The notes beneath the pieces are model-generated. The model was given only the letters and a program-made list of their open reading frames with translations, was not told the origin of the DNA and ran no database searches. DNA of 15,197 bases from UBA7359 sp041689615. GTDB taxonomy: Bacteria; Pseudomonadota; Gammaproteobacteria; Eutrophobiales; Eutrophobiaceae. The DNA lies in the NCBI GenBank assembly GCA_041689615.1, contig JBDNFW010000024.1, positions 1 to 15,197 on the forward strand. The letters are read 5' to 3'. Made by a program: the position numbers and the translations under genes. Below, piece by piece: positions 1 to 7,045 of this stretch; position 1 is the first letter of the stretch; each line of letters begins with the position of its first letter.

Positions 1-201
1 ATGACAAAAGGAATGTTGATGAAGCTTGTCTATACTTTTGAAGAGCTCAGGAATATAGACACAGGATTGCCGATAAGTTTGTGGAAAAAAGTGGACAATA
101 CGTATTACTACGTAATGAACTACAATGACCGCGGCGTAGGTGGTAATCTAGAGGACATGAGAGAGATTGCCAAGGAACGTAACATCGTTATCGATGATTA
201 A
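1..201 (+). CDS. Small hypothetical protein, start uncertain
   Basis: This reading frame of 66 codons runs from the first base of the window to a TAA at 199-201. In-frame ATGs lie at 1, 13 and 19. The true start could also lie upstream of the window, so the 5' end is not fixed. The product is small and mixed in charge, with the sequence YYYVMNYNDRG in the middle, and no signal peptide or membrane segment. I do not recognise the family. The stop overlaps the ATG of the next gene by 8 bases (194-201), which suggests translational coupling and supports the frame being real. Nothing indicates a function. Confidence 0.6.
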   Translation: MTKGMLMKLVYTFEELRNIDTGLPISLWKKVDNTYYYVMNYNDRGVGGNLEDMREIAKERNIVIDD

Positions 202-601
202 GGTACACTTGGGAATAAAAAGGGCATCGGGCAGGTATGACAGCCTGCCCTATGGCTTTGAAACAAAACGGGACTTTGAAGAGTTCCAAGATAAATTAAT
301 AGCCAAAGGCGATAAGCTGATAGGCATAAAAACGATTAAATATGGGATGGTACTAGAGCTTAGGGACGTTGCCATGCTTTACAAATGTAACGTGTGGCAT
401 ACACAGGAAAGTAGAGAATTGTTGGCGGTGTGCCACAACGTAAATACATGTATCGGTTTGGCGAATGAAAAGGCCATTACCGAAGGAAACGTTCTTGATA
501 AGGAATGTATATATCAGTTGGAGTCTATGTTACAGACCCAATCGTACAATGGTGATGGAGAATTTATCATTGTTAAGGAACCTTTAAATAAGTTATTATG
601 A
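194..601 (+). CDS. Hypothetical protein (135 aa)
   Basis: I place the start at the ATG at 194 (MIKVHLGIK), which overlaps the end of the previous gene by 8 bases. A longer frame from 167 would lie wholly inside that gene for its extra codons. The product is soluble, with alternating charged and hydrophobic residues, two short Lys-rich stretches, and Cys residues in the middle (KCNVWH, AVCHNVNTC) that do not form a clear CxxC zinc motif. It ends with a TGA overlapping the next ATG as ATGA (598-601). I do not recognise the family. The gene belongs to the same operon-like run as its neighbours. Confidence 0.7.
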   Translation: MIKVHLGIKRASGRYDSLPYGFETKRDFEEFQDKLIAKGDKLIGIKTIKYGMVLELRDVAMLYKCNVWHTQESRELLAVCHNVNTCIGLANEKAITEGNVLDKECIYQLESMLQTQSYNGDGEFIIVKEPLNKLL

Positions 602-936
602 GTAAATTAAAGATTATAAAATTCAAGGATTGGGAATGCTCCGTGCATTTCAGGACATATGGAAACGGCAGGACCGCAATAGAATTGTTAATAGCTGAGA
701 ACGACCTTGAGAACGAAGATTTAAAAGGTGAACCTGTAGCGGTAGCAACGGTCAACTGTCCCGAATTCCCTTTGGGAACGAACCAAATCCTTATCAAGGA
801 CTGGAGCGAAAACGAAGGGATGTTACAATTATTGATCGACGAAAAGATAGTCAAGTATCTTAATTATGACCATCCTACGGGATACGTCAAGGCTAACTTG
901 TGCGAGCTTTTGCCAAAAATAAAAGTTGAAGAATGA
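598..936 (+). CDS. DUF4313-like protein
   Basis: This 112-aa protein has the layout I associate with DUF4313, a family common on Bacteroidota and Firmicutes mobile elements. The signs are an early GNGRTAIELL stretch, then GEPVAVATVNCP, a KDWSENEGMLQLL block around residues 65-77, and a closing GYVKANLCELL. The DYSENEG-like core is the most telling match. The biochemical role of the family is unknown. There is no signal peptide or membrane segment, so it is probably cytoplasmic. It is coupled to the upstream gene by an ATGA overlap and is followed by an 87-base gap. The assignment comes from pattern memory, not a search. Confidence 0.6.
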   Translation: MSKLKIIKFKDWECSVHFRTYGNGRTAIELLIAENDLENEDLKGEPVAVATVNCPEFPLGTNQILIKDWSENEGMLQLLIDEKIVKYLNYDHPTGYVKANLCELLPKIKVEE

Positions 937-1023
937 AAGACTCCTTCTCTCCTTTTAATGCTTACGGCTATATGTAGTGCCGCCCTTGAATAAATAATTA
1001 CACTAACAAGTAAAGACAACATT
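937..1023 (+). other. Intergenic gap before zinc-ribbon gene
   Basis: This 87-base stretch separates two tight gene runs. It contains an 11-codon ATG frame (958-993) that I do not consider a gene. It also has a weak inverted repeat, cggc/gccg with a 10-base loop, near 965-982. I see no good TAnnTTTG promoter box and no terminator. The last 30 bases are A-rich and lead into the ATG at 1024 without a Shine-Dalgarno motif. It may hold a weak or phage-specific promoter, but the sequence does not show one. Confidence 0.3.
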
Positions 1024-1248
1024 ATGAATAAAGAACAAAACTTAAAAGATAAAAACAAGGCATTACATATAGGTGGTGTTACCCCTCGTTTTTGCTTTAT
1101 TTGTGGAACCAAGCTCGAAGAAGTTGGACTTGGATGGATGCAATGTAAGAGTGAAAAATGTGGTGAAGTATTTTTACCCTTTAAAGATACAGATGGAAAC
1201 CAAAACTTAATGTTACAAACTACACCTTTTGTTCCAAATGAGGAGTAA
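1024..1248 (+). CDS. Small zinc-ribbon protein (74 aa)
   Basis: The product has a likely zinc-binding site made of C24-F-I-C27 and C41-x4-C46, with a Gly after each Cys pair (CGT, CGE). This resembles the zinc-ribbon knuckles in small nucleic-acid-binding proteins and in the tails of phage accessory proteins. The first 20 residues are Lys/Asn-rich and probably flexible, and the last 20 are polar. The gene is more AT-rich than the long replication genes. Its end overlaps the start of a 38-aa ORF by 11 bases. No catalytic residues are evident. A role in binding DNA, RNA or protein is inference only. Confidence 0.65.
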   Translation: MNKEQNLKDKNKALHIGGVTPRFCFICGTKLEEVGLGWMQCKSEKCGEVFLPFKDTDGNQNLMLQTTPFVPNEE

Positions 1249-1354
1249 CATAAAGATAAAGAGCGAGACCAACGAAACGAATTGGATGGAGCTGAACAAG
1301 AGTTCGGTTGCCGGTCTTATCGAATGGTTACAGAACCTAGAACTTAAAAAATAA
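1238..1354 (+). CDS. Small ORF, 38 aa
   Basis: A short frame begins with ATG at 1238, inside the end of the zinc-ribbon gene, and stops at TAA 1352-1354, eleven bases before the next gene. The peptide starts MRSNIKIKSET and ends with an amphipathic run, SVAGLIEWLQNLELKK. That could form a helix with Leu, Ile and Trp on one face. It fills what would otherwise be an unexplained 116-base gap on the coding strand, and its GC content resembles the core genes more than its AT-rich neighbours. These points favour a real small gene, but there is no homology evidence and it could be fortuitous. Confidence 0.45.
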   Translation: MRSNIKIKSETNETNWMELNKSSVAGLIEWLQNLELKK

Positions 1355-1364
1355 AAACTCCGAT

Positions 1365-1604
1365 ATGATAACAAAATATATAAATACCTGGAAACTTAAA
1401 AAATGGCAAAGCAATTTGCTCTATAAATTACTAGGGTCGGTTTATTCTGAAAAGATTAAAAAAGGAGATAAAATCAGATGCCATGGAATTGGTTATCCAC
1501 ATTGGAAAGGCGAAGAATTTGAATGTACGCTTGATTTTAATGATGGAACAATAGGCATAAAAAATGCAGTAAGGGTGTCCGCTAAAGATTTTAGAAAATT
1601 ATAA
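1365..1604 (+). CDS. Small AT-rich protein, possible SH3-like barrel (79 aa)
   Basis: The N-terminal 25 residues are basic and aromatic (WKLKKWQSNLLYKLLG). They are followed by a segment with turn and strand spacing typical of small barrel folds: KKGDKIRCHGIG, then EFECTLDFNDGTIGI. KGDKI followed by a strand-turn-strand is common in small phage proteins with SH3/KOW-like folds. I do not recognise the family. Hand count gives 20 G+C in the 60 bases 1381-1440, lower than the core genes. It is preceded by a 10-base gap and followed by a 23-base gap before the RadC-like gene. Confidence 0.6.
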   Translation: MITKYINTWKLKKWQSNLLYKLLGSVYSEKIKKGDKIRCHGIGYPHWKGEEFECTLDFNDGTIGIKNAVRVSAKDFRKL

Positions 1605-1627
1605 ACCTTTTAAAAAGACAAAATTTT

Positions 1628-2077
1628 ATGAAAGAATATAAATCCAATATCAAAAGGTACCAGTTGGTGCCCGAAAAGACCGAGTATAAAAAATGCAAGA
1701 TCACATGCTCCTCGGATTCCTATGATTACATAAGACAGTTCTACGGTAGCGATATCGAAATAATGGAAAGCTTTTACATACTGATGATGAACAATGCCAA
1801 CAATACCGTTGGCTATGTAAAGCTTTCTTCAGGTGGTATTACAGGTACACTGGTGGATATAAGGCTCCTTGCGAAATTTGCATTGGACAGCCTTGCCGCC
1901 GGGGTCATACTTGCGCATAACCATCCTAGCGGTGGTTTAAAGCCAAGCTTAGCGGATAAAGATTTGACCCAAAAAATAAAGAAAGGCCTTGAGCTTTTGG
2001 ATATCAAGGTGTTGGACCATATCATATTAACGCCCGAAAACGGATACTTTTCCTTTGCGGACGATGGTATATTGTGA
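1628..2077 (+). CDS. RadC-like JAMM/MPN-domain protein
   Basis: This 149-aa protein has the metal-binding signature of the RadC branch of JAMM proteins: H97-N-H99-P-S-G, then P106-S and D110, giving HxH followed ten residues later by Asp. The upstream MESFYILMMNN strand carries a Glu that could be the catalytic acid, and the ending DHIILTPENGYFSFAD is typical of RadC. It is shorter than full RadC (about 220 aa) because it lacks the N-terminal helix-hairpin-helix region, as in many copies on Bacteroidota mobile elements. Family members are predicted metal-dependent hydrolases. The old link to DNA repair is doubtful and the true substrate is unknown. The start is an ATG after an A/T-rich leader. 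Confidence 0.9.
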   Translation: MKEYKSNIKRYQLVPEKTEYKKCKITCSSDSYDYIRQFYGSDIEIMESFYILMMNNANNTVGYVKLSSGGITGTLVDIRLLAKFALDSLAAGVILAHNHPSGGLKPSLADKDLTQKIKKGLELLDIKVLDHIILTPENGYFSFADDGIL

Positions 2078-2085
2078 ACCTTGGA

Positions 2086-2120
2086 TATTTTTGTGTAAAT
2101 TGCCCTTGATTAACGTTAAT
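2086..2120 (+). promoter_or_regulatory. Candidate -7 box and 12-bp palindrome upstream of 2138 gene
   Basis: The 60-base gap holds TATTTTTG (2086-2093), an exact match to the Bacteroidota -7 consensus TAnnTTTG. It also holds ATTAACGTTAAT (2109-2120), a perfect 12-bp palindrome just downstream, about where a transcript would begin. A palindrome there could be an operator. I do not see a TTTG -33 element at the usual 19-21 base spacing, so the promoter half of this call is weak. Confidence 0.35.
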
Positions 2121-2137
2121 TAAAACACATAATTATT

Positions 2138-2572
2138 ATGGGAGCAATGACACCAAAAGGATACGACCTTGCGGCACAGCACAGCGCTATCGCTGATGGT
2201 GCAATATTGGCCGTACTAGACACAATGAACGGTCCGGTATCGGATGCGTACATGGAAAACTTGATGATGAACGGCAAGACCAAGATCATCACGGACCTAT
2301 CACAGGTCATAGTTGGGGATATGGCCCGTGCCGGGATCATGAACGGGGTAGTGACCGCTATCGGTAACGATGGCGAGGTAGCACCTGCGAACAACCGTAT
2401 AATCGTAAAGTTCGATACCGACGATTATATACTTGTTTTTGGTACAGATCCGTCGAACCGTATCATGAGCGTGGATTTTGTCGATAACAACGATGGGGTC
2501 ACCGACGATAAAACATACGCATTGAACCAACAGTTATTAAGCACGGGGATAGTTTTCCTTCGTTATACTTAA
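2138..2572 (+). CDS. Hypothetical protein (144 aa), own transcription unit
   Basis: The product is rich in Asp, Asn, Gly and Met. It has an N-terminal half predicted helical (AAQHSAIADGAILAVLDTMNG, AYMENLMMNG) and a C-terminal half predicted as strands (NRIIVKFDTDDYILVFGTDP, VFLRYT). I do not recognise the family. There is no signal peptide or membrane segment. The ATG at 2138 is chosen; 2147 is a possible alternative. The gene is set off from its neighbours by a 60-base leader with a palindrome and by a strong terminator after the stop. It is therefore probably transcribed separately, perhaps at high level. A structural or DNA-mimic role would be speculation. Confidence 0.65.
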   Translation: MGAMTPKGYDLAAQHSAIADGAILAVLDTMNGPVSDAYMENLMMNGKTKIITDLSQVIVGDMARAGIMNGVVTAIGNDGEVAPANNRIIVKFDTDDYILVFGTDPSNRIMSVDFVDNNDGVTDDKTYALNQQLLSTGIVFLRYT

Positions 2573-2601
2573 TAGCTTTACAGACATTTTTATTATATTT
2601 G

Positions 2602-2628
2602 AAAGCCCTTTGACCCAAGGGCTTTTTT
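2602..2628 (+). terminator. Intrinsic terminator
   Basis: A perfect 9-bp stem, AAAGCCCTT (2602-2610) with AAGGGCTTT (2617-2625), encloses a 6-base loop. The right arm runs straight into a tract of six T (2623-2628). It lies 30 bases after the stop of the 144-aa gene and 20 bases before the next ATG. This is a textbook Rho-independent terminator on the + strand. Confidence 0.9.
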
Positions 2629-2647
2629 AACCTTTAAATTCGTGCAA

Positions 2648-3091
2648 ATGATTACACAACAGTGGAATACCTGGTACATAGGTTGTGCCGGTTTCGCCCA
2701 ATTGGGCAAGGACGATTACTCTCGAAAACTTATAGTCGAGAAAATAGTGATCAACAAAATAATTGATAAGAAATTTCCGATACCCGATGAATTCAAGGGA
2801 AACCTATATTTTCATTGGAACAGGAATAACCATGATTTTGGCACTTACTACGATCTTGTAGCAAAATATTCCAATGATTATGAGAACAACGTGGAACGTA
2901 CCGACGACGATATGCAAGCCTGGGAAAGGCTATGCGATTGGTTATCGGACGTAGAAAGCTATGATTGGGAATCCCAAGAGATAATGGATAAATGTGGAAC
3001 GCTCTATAGGGAAATGTACACTATGGAAGTTGTACACCAGAAAGACGAGGACCAGGACGACGATCTTGAAATAATGCGAAGAATTGATTGA
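2648..3091 (+). CDS. Acidic hypothetical protein (147 aa)
   Basis: I choose the ATG at 2648. A GTG two codons earlier (2642) is possible. The protein is rich in Trp, Tyr and Asp, for example WNTWYIGCAGFAQLGKDDYS at the N-terminus and several acidic runs (ERTDDDMQAWERL, DEDQDDDLE) at the C-terminus. This gives a strongly negative tail. No known motif, membrane segment or signal peptide is visible and I do not recognise the family. Its TGA at 3089-3091 overlaps the non-ATG start of the helicase gene by 8 bases. The pair are therefore probably translated together, and the protein may act with that helicase; that is inference from position. Confidence 0.65.
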   Translation: MITQQWNTWYIGCAGFAQLGKDDYSRKLIVEKIVINKIIDKKFPIPDEFKGNLYFHWNRNNHDFGTYYDLVAKYSNDYENNVERTDDDMQAWERLCDWLSDVESYDWESQEIMDKCGTLYREMYTMEVVHQKDEDQDDDLEIMRRID

Positions 3092-6000
3092 CCAAACTTT
3101 GATATCCTTCACGCCCCCCATAAAGAAGCAGACTATTACATGGGCCGATTACGGTAGTATCCGTGATACGGTACCATGTCTTGAGGATAACCAGTGCGAG
3201 GACGTACTGCGTATCGAACAGCGTTTTATGGTAGGCAAGGGATATCTATGTACCAACGGTACAGGTACGGGAAAAGCTCAACCGCTTACTTCTATGATAG
3301 CAACACCGAAAGGTTTTGTTGAAATGGGAAGTTTAACGGTAGGAAGCTATGTAATTGGATATGATGGTAAACCTAAAAAAATTCAAGGTGTTTACCCTCA
3401 AGGAAAAAAAGACGTTTACAAAGTAAGTTTTCAAGATGGTTCTTCAACATTATGTTGTAAAGAACACTTGTGGGAAACTCAAACTTTACGTGAACGTAGA
3501 AATATTTCTAAACAGGGTCTTAACCCAAAATATCCAAATAAATGGATTTTTAAAGTTAGAAGCCTTGAAACAATAATTGATACTATTGACGAACGTCATT
3601 TTATACCTATTATTAAACCTGTTAATTATAGAAAAAAGAATTTTAAATTAGATCCATATTTATTAGGCGTTCTTTTAGGTGATGGTTCTTTAACTTCAGC
3701 TGTTATAAATATTACTTCTGATGATTTAGAAATAATAGATAACTGTAAATTACCTTATACAGATAGTTTTAGTCTTTATCAATGTAAAAACAGATCTCAA
3801 GTATATGGAATAAAAAGTGGTGGATTTAGAACAAACAAAGGTTATTTAGTTCCTTCTGTTACAAAACAACATATTATTGATTTAGGACTTTTGAATAAAA
3901 AATCCGAATCAAAATTTGTTCCAAAAAAATATATGTATGGAAGTATTTCACAAAGACTTGAATTGCTTCAAGGATTAATGGATACGGACGGAACAGTAAG
4001 TAAAGGTCAAGCTAGTTTTTGTAGTGTATCACAGAAACTTGCTAGTAATGTTATTGAACTTGTTCAAAGTTTAGGAGGTACTGCAACTTTTAATAAAAAA
4101 GAAATGCATGAATTTCAAAATGCATTTATTGTTCATATGAATTTACCTGCGTTTATAAATCCTTTTAAACTTAAAAGAAAAGCAAAAGCATATGTTCCAC
4201 CTACTAAATATTTTCCAAGAAAAATTATAGTTAATGTTAAAAAAGTAAGTTTTGAAGAATGTCAATGCATTTCTATTGAAGGAAAACGTCAATTGTATGC
4301 TACTGATGAATATATTTTAACTCATAATACATTCGTAGGTCTTGGCATCATAAACAGGTTTCTTTACCTAGGTAAGGAAAGAATTCTTGTAGTGGTGCCC
4401 ACGGACCAGAAATGCCATGACTGGAAAGCCGAGGCCGCCGAACACTTCAAAGTTGACGTGCATATGGCCAAAGGCCTGAACGATATAGGCGAGAACGTTA
4501 CGGTAATGACCTACGCCAATTTCTATCAGAACAAGAAAATAGGCAACGTATGGTGGGATTTGATAGTATATGACGAAAGTCACTATCTTGTCCAGAACGG
4601 TGCGGGAAAGACAACGGTGTACCTTGAACAGCATTTCAAGTGTAGTAACGTATGGTCTACGGCAAGACGCAAAGCGGTAAACGTTTTGGGGTATCCGCCC
4701 AGTAGGCAAGACAATGACTATGATCAAAAGATAGGTCCTTACAAGGAACGGTACGAGGCCAAGGTGCATCAGATACATAAAAAGACGAAAGTACTTTTTT
4801 TGAGCGCGACGCCCTTTGCCTACCGTAAGAACCTTATCTACGGTGACGGTACCATATTCGACGAGATGAACGAACAGCATCCGCTGCCACCGGTCAACGA
4901 TAGGTACAATAAGCCCAACGACGGTTACGAGGAATTCATGATAAAGCACTTCGGTTACCGTATGAAAAGCAATAAGCTTACTATTCCTGAAACAGGTGTG
5001 GATATGAACCTTTTGGAGCGTGAGTTCTTCGAGAAGCATGTCGAGAAAGGTGTTATGAGTACCAGACAGCTGATGGTGGACAAGGATTATTCAAGGCATT
5101 TCGTAAAACTTGAATCGGAAGAGGCATTGTCATTGAACAAAGGACTGAAATTTATACAGTCCAAGGAGTTCAAGGAAAAGTACCCAAAACTTCATGAGTA
5201 CAACTATAAGCATTTTGATTACCGTTTTATAAATAAATTACTGGAAATAAGCAAGGCAAAATATATCCATGAAAGGATAAAACTGCATCTGTACCTTGGT
5301 AGACAGGTAGTAATATTCCATTCGTTCAACCATGCCAGCATCGATCATCCTTTTAGGTATGATGTCGATAAGATGTTGAGTGCGGAATCTATGTACGATA
5401 GGTATCCTTTGTCAATGGAAATAAACAGGTTTGCAATGGATAATCCCGAACTTTGGAACCTTGATTTCAGAGAGCTCTTAAATCCAAGGGAAGCGATACT
5501 TAAATATTTCCCGGACACATTGTTCTTCAATGGTACCGTAGGAAAGAAAAAGCGTAAAAAGAACATAGAATTGTTCCAGAACGACCGCTCGGACCATGAT
5601 ATCATAATGGTACAAAGTGCGGCAGGACGTGAGGGCATATCGCTCCATGACAGGACGATGCTCAAACAAAGGGTATCTATAGACCTTAGCTTGCCCATAG
5701 TGCCCGTAGAGGCTACCCAAAAAGAGGGGAGGATATACCGTAACGGCGTAAAGAGCAATGCCATCTACGAATACATTACGTTACAGTACTGGTTCGAGGA
5801 AAACGCTTTTGCCGTCAAGATCGCCGAAAGGGCGAGGACGGTGGAGAACCTTGCTATGGGACATCTTGCCAGAGATCTTGAAACGGCCTTTAAAGAAGGG
5901 TACCAGAACTTTACGGTAGACCCGCCCAATGTTCTGCAAGGCATAAAAGGAAAGATTACCGATAGGTCCGTGATGGTAGTCGACGAGTACGATAAGGCCA

Positions 6001-6662
6001 AGGCGTATTATTACATGAGGTCCAAGAACGATAGTTCGCTCAAGTACTTTGATTATTACGCTACGCCCGAACCTTTGGGATATATGATGGTAAAATGGCT
6101 TGAGGTCAAGCACGGCACCAAGTTCCTTGAACCATCGGCGGGACACGGTTCCATTGCCAGATGGCTGGACGCCAGGACGGACAACGTTTACATAGAACCG
6201 ATATCGGAACTTGCCAGTAAAACGGCATTGAACTGTACGGGCACCGTTATAAACGCTGATTTTGAATCACATCATATCATAAACAAGTATAGCTATATAG
6301 CCATGAACCCTCCTTTTGGCCATGGCGGCAAGCTTGCTAGCGAACACCTTGAGAAAGCCATGAAACATGGTGATAGGCTTGGGTGCAATTTGATTGCCAT
6401 ACTTCCTTCGGGAAATTCGATGGAAAAGAGATTGGAAGAGCTTTTGGCAAACAAAGAAAGTGAAAGATGGGTGTTCGCCGTGCGCGTTTTACTTCCGGAC
6501 TGCGTGTTCAAGAAAGAACAGACTTCTGTACTTACCCAATTGGTAAAGTTTCAAACGGTCAACTTTTATGGTCCGGACGAGCCTTACACCCGGGAAGTGG
6601 ATTTAAGATATATAACCGACATCAAGGAGTTTTTTGATGTCATAAAAAACATGGATTTATGA
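3084..6662 (+). CDS. SF2 helicase-N6-adenine methyltransferase fusion with intein
   Basis: The gene encodes 1192 residues; removing the intein (65-415) leaves 841. The helicase part shows Walker A GTGTGK up to residue 64 continuing with T416, motif II DESH (497-500), SAT (574-576), QSAAGREG (844-851) and QxxGRxxR (879-886). These mark an SF2 ATPase of SNF2 or Strawberry-notch type. The C-terminal part is an AdoMet methyltransferase with motif I FLEPSAGHGS (1014-1023) and NPPF (1075-1078), the signature of amino methylases acting mostly on adenine N6. Such fusions resemble DarB-type phage antirestriction proteins, though in P1 DarB I recall the methylase coming first. No ATG precedes the ATPase motifs in frame (the first is near residue 49), so TTG at 3084 is the likely start. 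It overlaps the upstream gene. Likely roles are DNA modification, antirestriction or replication. Confidence 0.85.
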   Translation: MIDQTLISFTPPIKKQTITWADYGSIRDTVPCLEDNQCEDVLRIEQRFMVGKGYLCTNGTGTGKAQPLTSMIATPKGFVEMGSLTVGSYVIGYDGKPKKIQGVYPQGKKDVYKVSFQDGSSTLCCKEHLWETQTLRERRNISKQGLNPKYPNKWIFKVRSLETIIDTIDERHFIPIIKPVNYRKKNFKLDPYLLGVLLGDGSLTSAVINITSDDLEIIDNCKLPYTDSFSLYQCKNRSQVYGIKSGGFRTNKGYLVPSVTKQHIIDLGLLNKKSESKFVPKKYMYGSISQRLELLQGLMDTDGTVSKGQASFCSVSQKLASNVIELVQSLGGTATFNKKEMHEFQNAFIVHMNLPAFINPFKLKRKAKAYVPPTKYFPRKIIVNVKKVSFEECQCISIEGKRQLYATDEYILTHNTFVGLGIINRFLYLGKERILVVVPTDQKCHDWKAEAAEHFKVDVHMAKGLNDIGENVTVMTYANFYQNKKIGNVWWDLIVYDESHYLVQNGAGKTTVYLEQHFKCSNVWSTARRKAVNVLGYPPSRQDNDYDQKIGPYKERYEAKVHQIHKKTKVLFLSATPFAYRKNLIYGDGTIFDEMNEQHPLPPVNDRYNKPNDGYEEFMIKHFGYRMKSNKLTIPETGVDMNLLEREFFEKHVEKGVMSTRQLMVDKDYSRHFVKLESEEALSLNKGLKFIQSKEFKEKYPKLHEYNYKHFDYRFINKLLEISKAKYIHERIKLHLYLGRQVVIFHSFNHASIDHPFRYDVDKMLSAESMYDRYPLSMEINRFAMDNPELWNLDFRELLNPREAILKYFPDTLFFNGTVGKKKRKKNIELFQNDRSDHDIIMVQSAAGREGISLHDRTMLKQRVSIDLSLPIVPVEATQKEGRIYRNGVKSNAIYEYITLQYWFEENAFAVKIAERARTVENLAMGHLARDLETAFKEGYQNFTVDPPNVLQGIKGKITDRSVMVVDEYDKAKAYYYMRSKNDSSLKYFDYYATPEPLGYMMVKWLEVKHGTKFLEPSAGHGSIARWLDARTDNVYIEPISELASKTALNCTGTVINADFESHHIINKYSYIAMNPPFGHGGKLASEHLEKAMKHGDRLGCNLIAILPSGNSMEKRLEELLANKESERWVFAVRVLLPDCVFKKEQTSVLTQLVKFQTVNFYGPDEPYTREVDLRYITDIKEFFDVIKNMDL
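3276..4328 (+). mobile_element. Class 3 intein with LAGLIDADG homing endonuclease
   Basis: In-frame insertion of 351 residues (65-415 of the precursor) between Lys and Thr of the helicase Walker A motif. Splicing features: N-terminal Ala65 in AQPLTSMI, block B C125-K-E-H128-L-W130, block F C393-Q-C395-I-S-I, and C-terminal T413-H414-N415 followed by Thr+1. Trp at B:12, Cys at F:4 and Thr at G:5, with no Cys/Ser at position 1, form the WCT triad that defines class 3 inteins. In these, the internal Cys makes the first acyl intermediate. The endonuclease motifs LLGVLLGDG (193-201) and LLQGLMDTDG (294-303) both keep the acidic Asp, so homing activity is plausible. The DNA is very AT-rich (10 G+C in 60 bases at 3601-3660) against 35 in 60 at 4381-4440 in the extein. 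Confidence 0.93.
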
Positions 6663-7042
6663 AAAATACATTTAGAAGTTTAAAGGCTGGTGATATTGTT
6701 TTTGCTCTTGTAGGACTTGAAATAGAAGAAGCAATGGTTACATCCACAAATTTACAACAAAAAGTAATTTCACAAAAAAATGGCAATAATCATTATATAA
6801 TTAAAGATAATTGGGATAAAATATCGCATTTGCTTTCTGGGATAGGTTTTTTTATAAACCATGACACTGCGCTGATACACCAGTACAAAGCACATAGGAT
6901 TGAAATTGAAAAAAGTCTTAACGCAATTCAATTGCATCTTGGTTCTGTTCGTAAAAATCTACAAAAGACTGCCGATATAATGGTAGAACTTGTTAATGTT
7001 AACGATTCTATCGATTGGAACATAACATTAAAAAAAGAATAG
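6659..7042 (+). CDS. AT-rich hypothetical protein (127 aa)
   Basis: The ATG overlaps the helicase stop as ATGA. Residues 7-30 (SLKAGDIVFALVGLEIEEAMV) have the GD-plus-strands look of a small barrel. The middle has NGNNHYIIKDNWDKI, and residues from about 80 on form a likely amphipathic helix or short coiled coil (RIEIEKSLNAIQLHLGSVRK). I do not recognise the family. Base composition is low (19 and 15 G+C in the 60-base blocks 6661-6720 and 6721-6780), unlike the flanking helicase and primase. It ends with TAG and is in the same frame as the primase, whose ATG follows after a single ACC codon. It may be an inserted accessory gene. Confidence 0.65.
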   Translation: MKNTFRSLKAGDIVFALVGLEIEEAMVTSTNLQQKVISQKNGNNHYIIKDNWDKISHLLSGIGFFINHDTALIHQYKAHRIEIEKSLNAIQLHLGSVRKNLQKTADIMVELVNVNDSIDWNITLKKE

Positions 7043-7045
7043 ACC

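Noticed and set aside
167..193. Upstream extension of the 135-aa gene to ATG 167
   Set aside because: The extra codons lie entirely within the previous gene, and ATG 194 gives the short overlap typical of this region.
958..993. 11-codon ATG frame that might be a leader peptide
   Set aside because: It is too short, has no regulatory codon run, and is not followed by an attenuator-like hairpin.
2594..2601. TATATTTG box just before the 2602 terminator
   Set aside because: It fits the -7 consensus, but no TTTG lies at the right distance upstream and a transcript would begin inside the terminator stem.
4368..5039. 223-codon open frame on the - strand
   Set aside because: It lies wholly inside the helicase region with clear SF2 motifs on the + strand. 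Its protein has no recognisable motif, and long antisense frames are common opposite such codon use.
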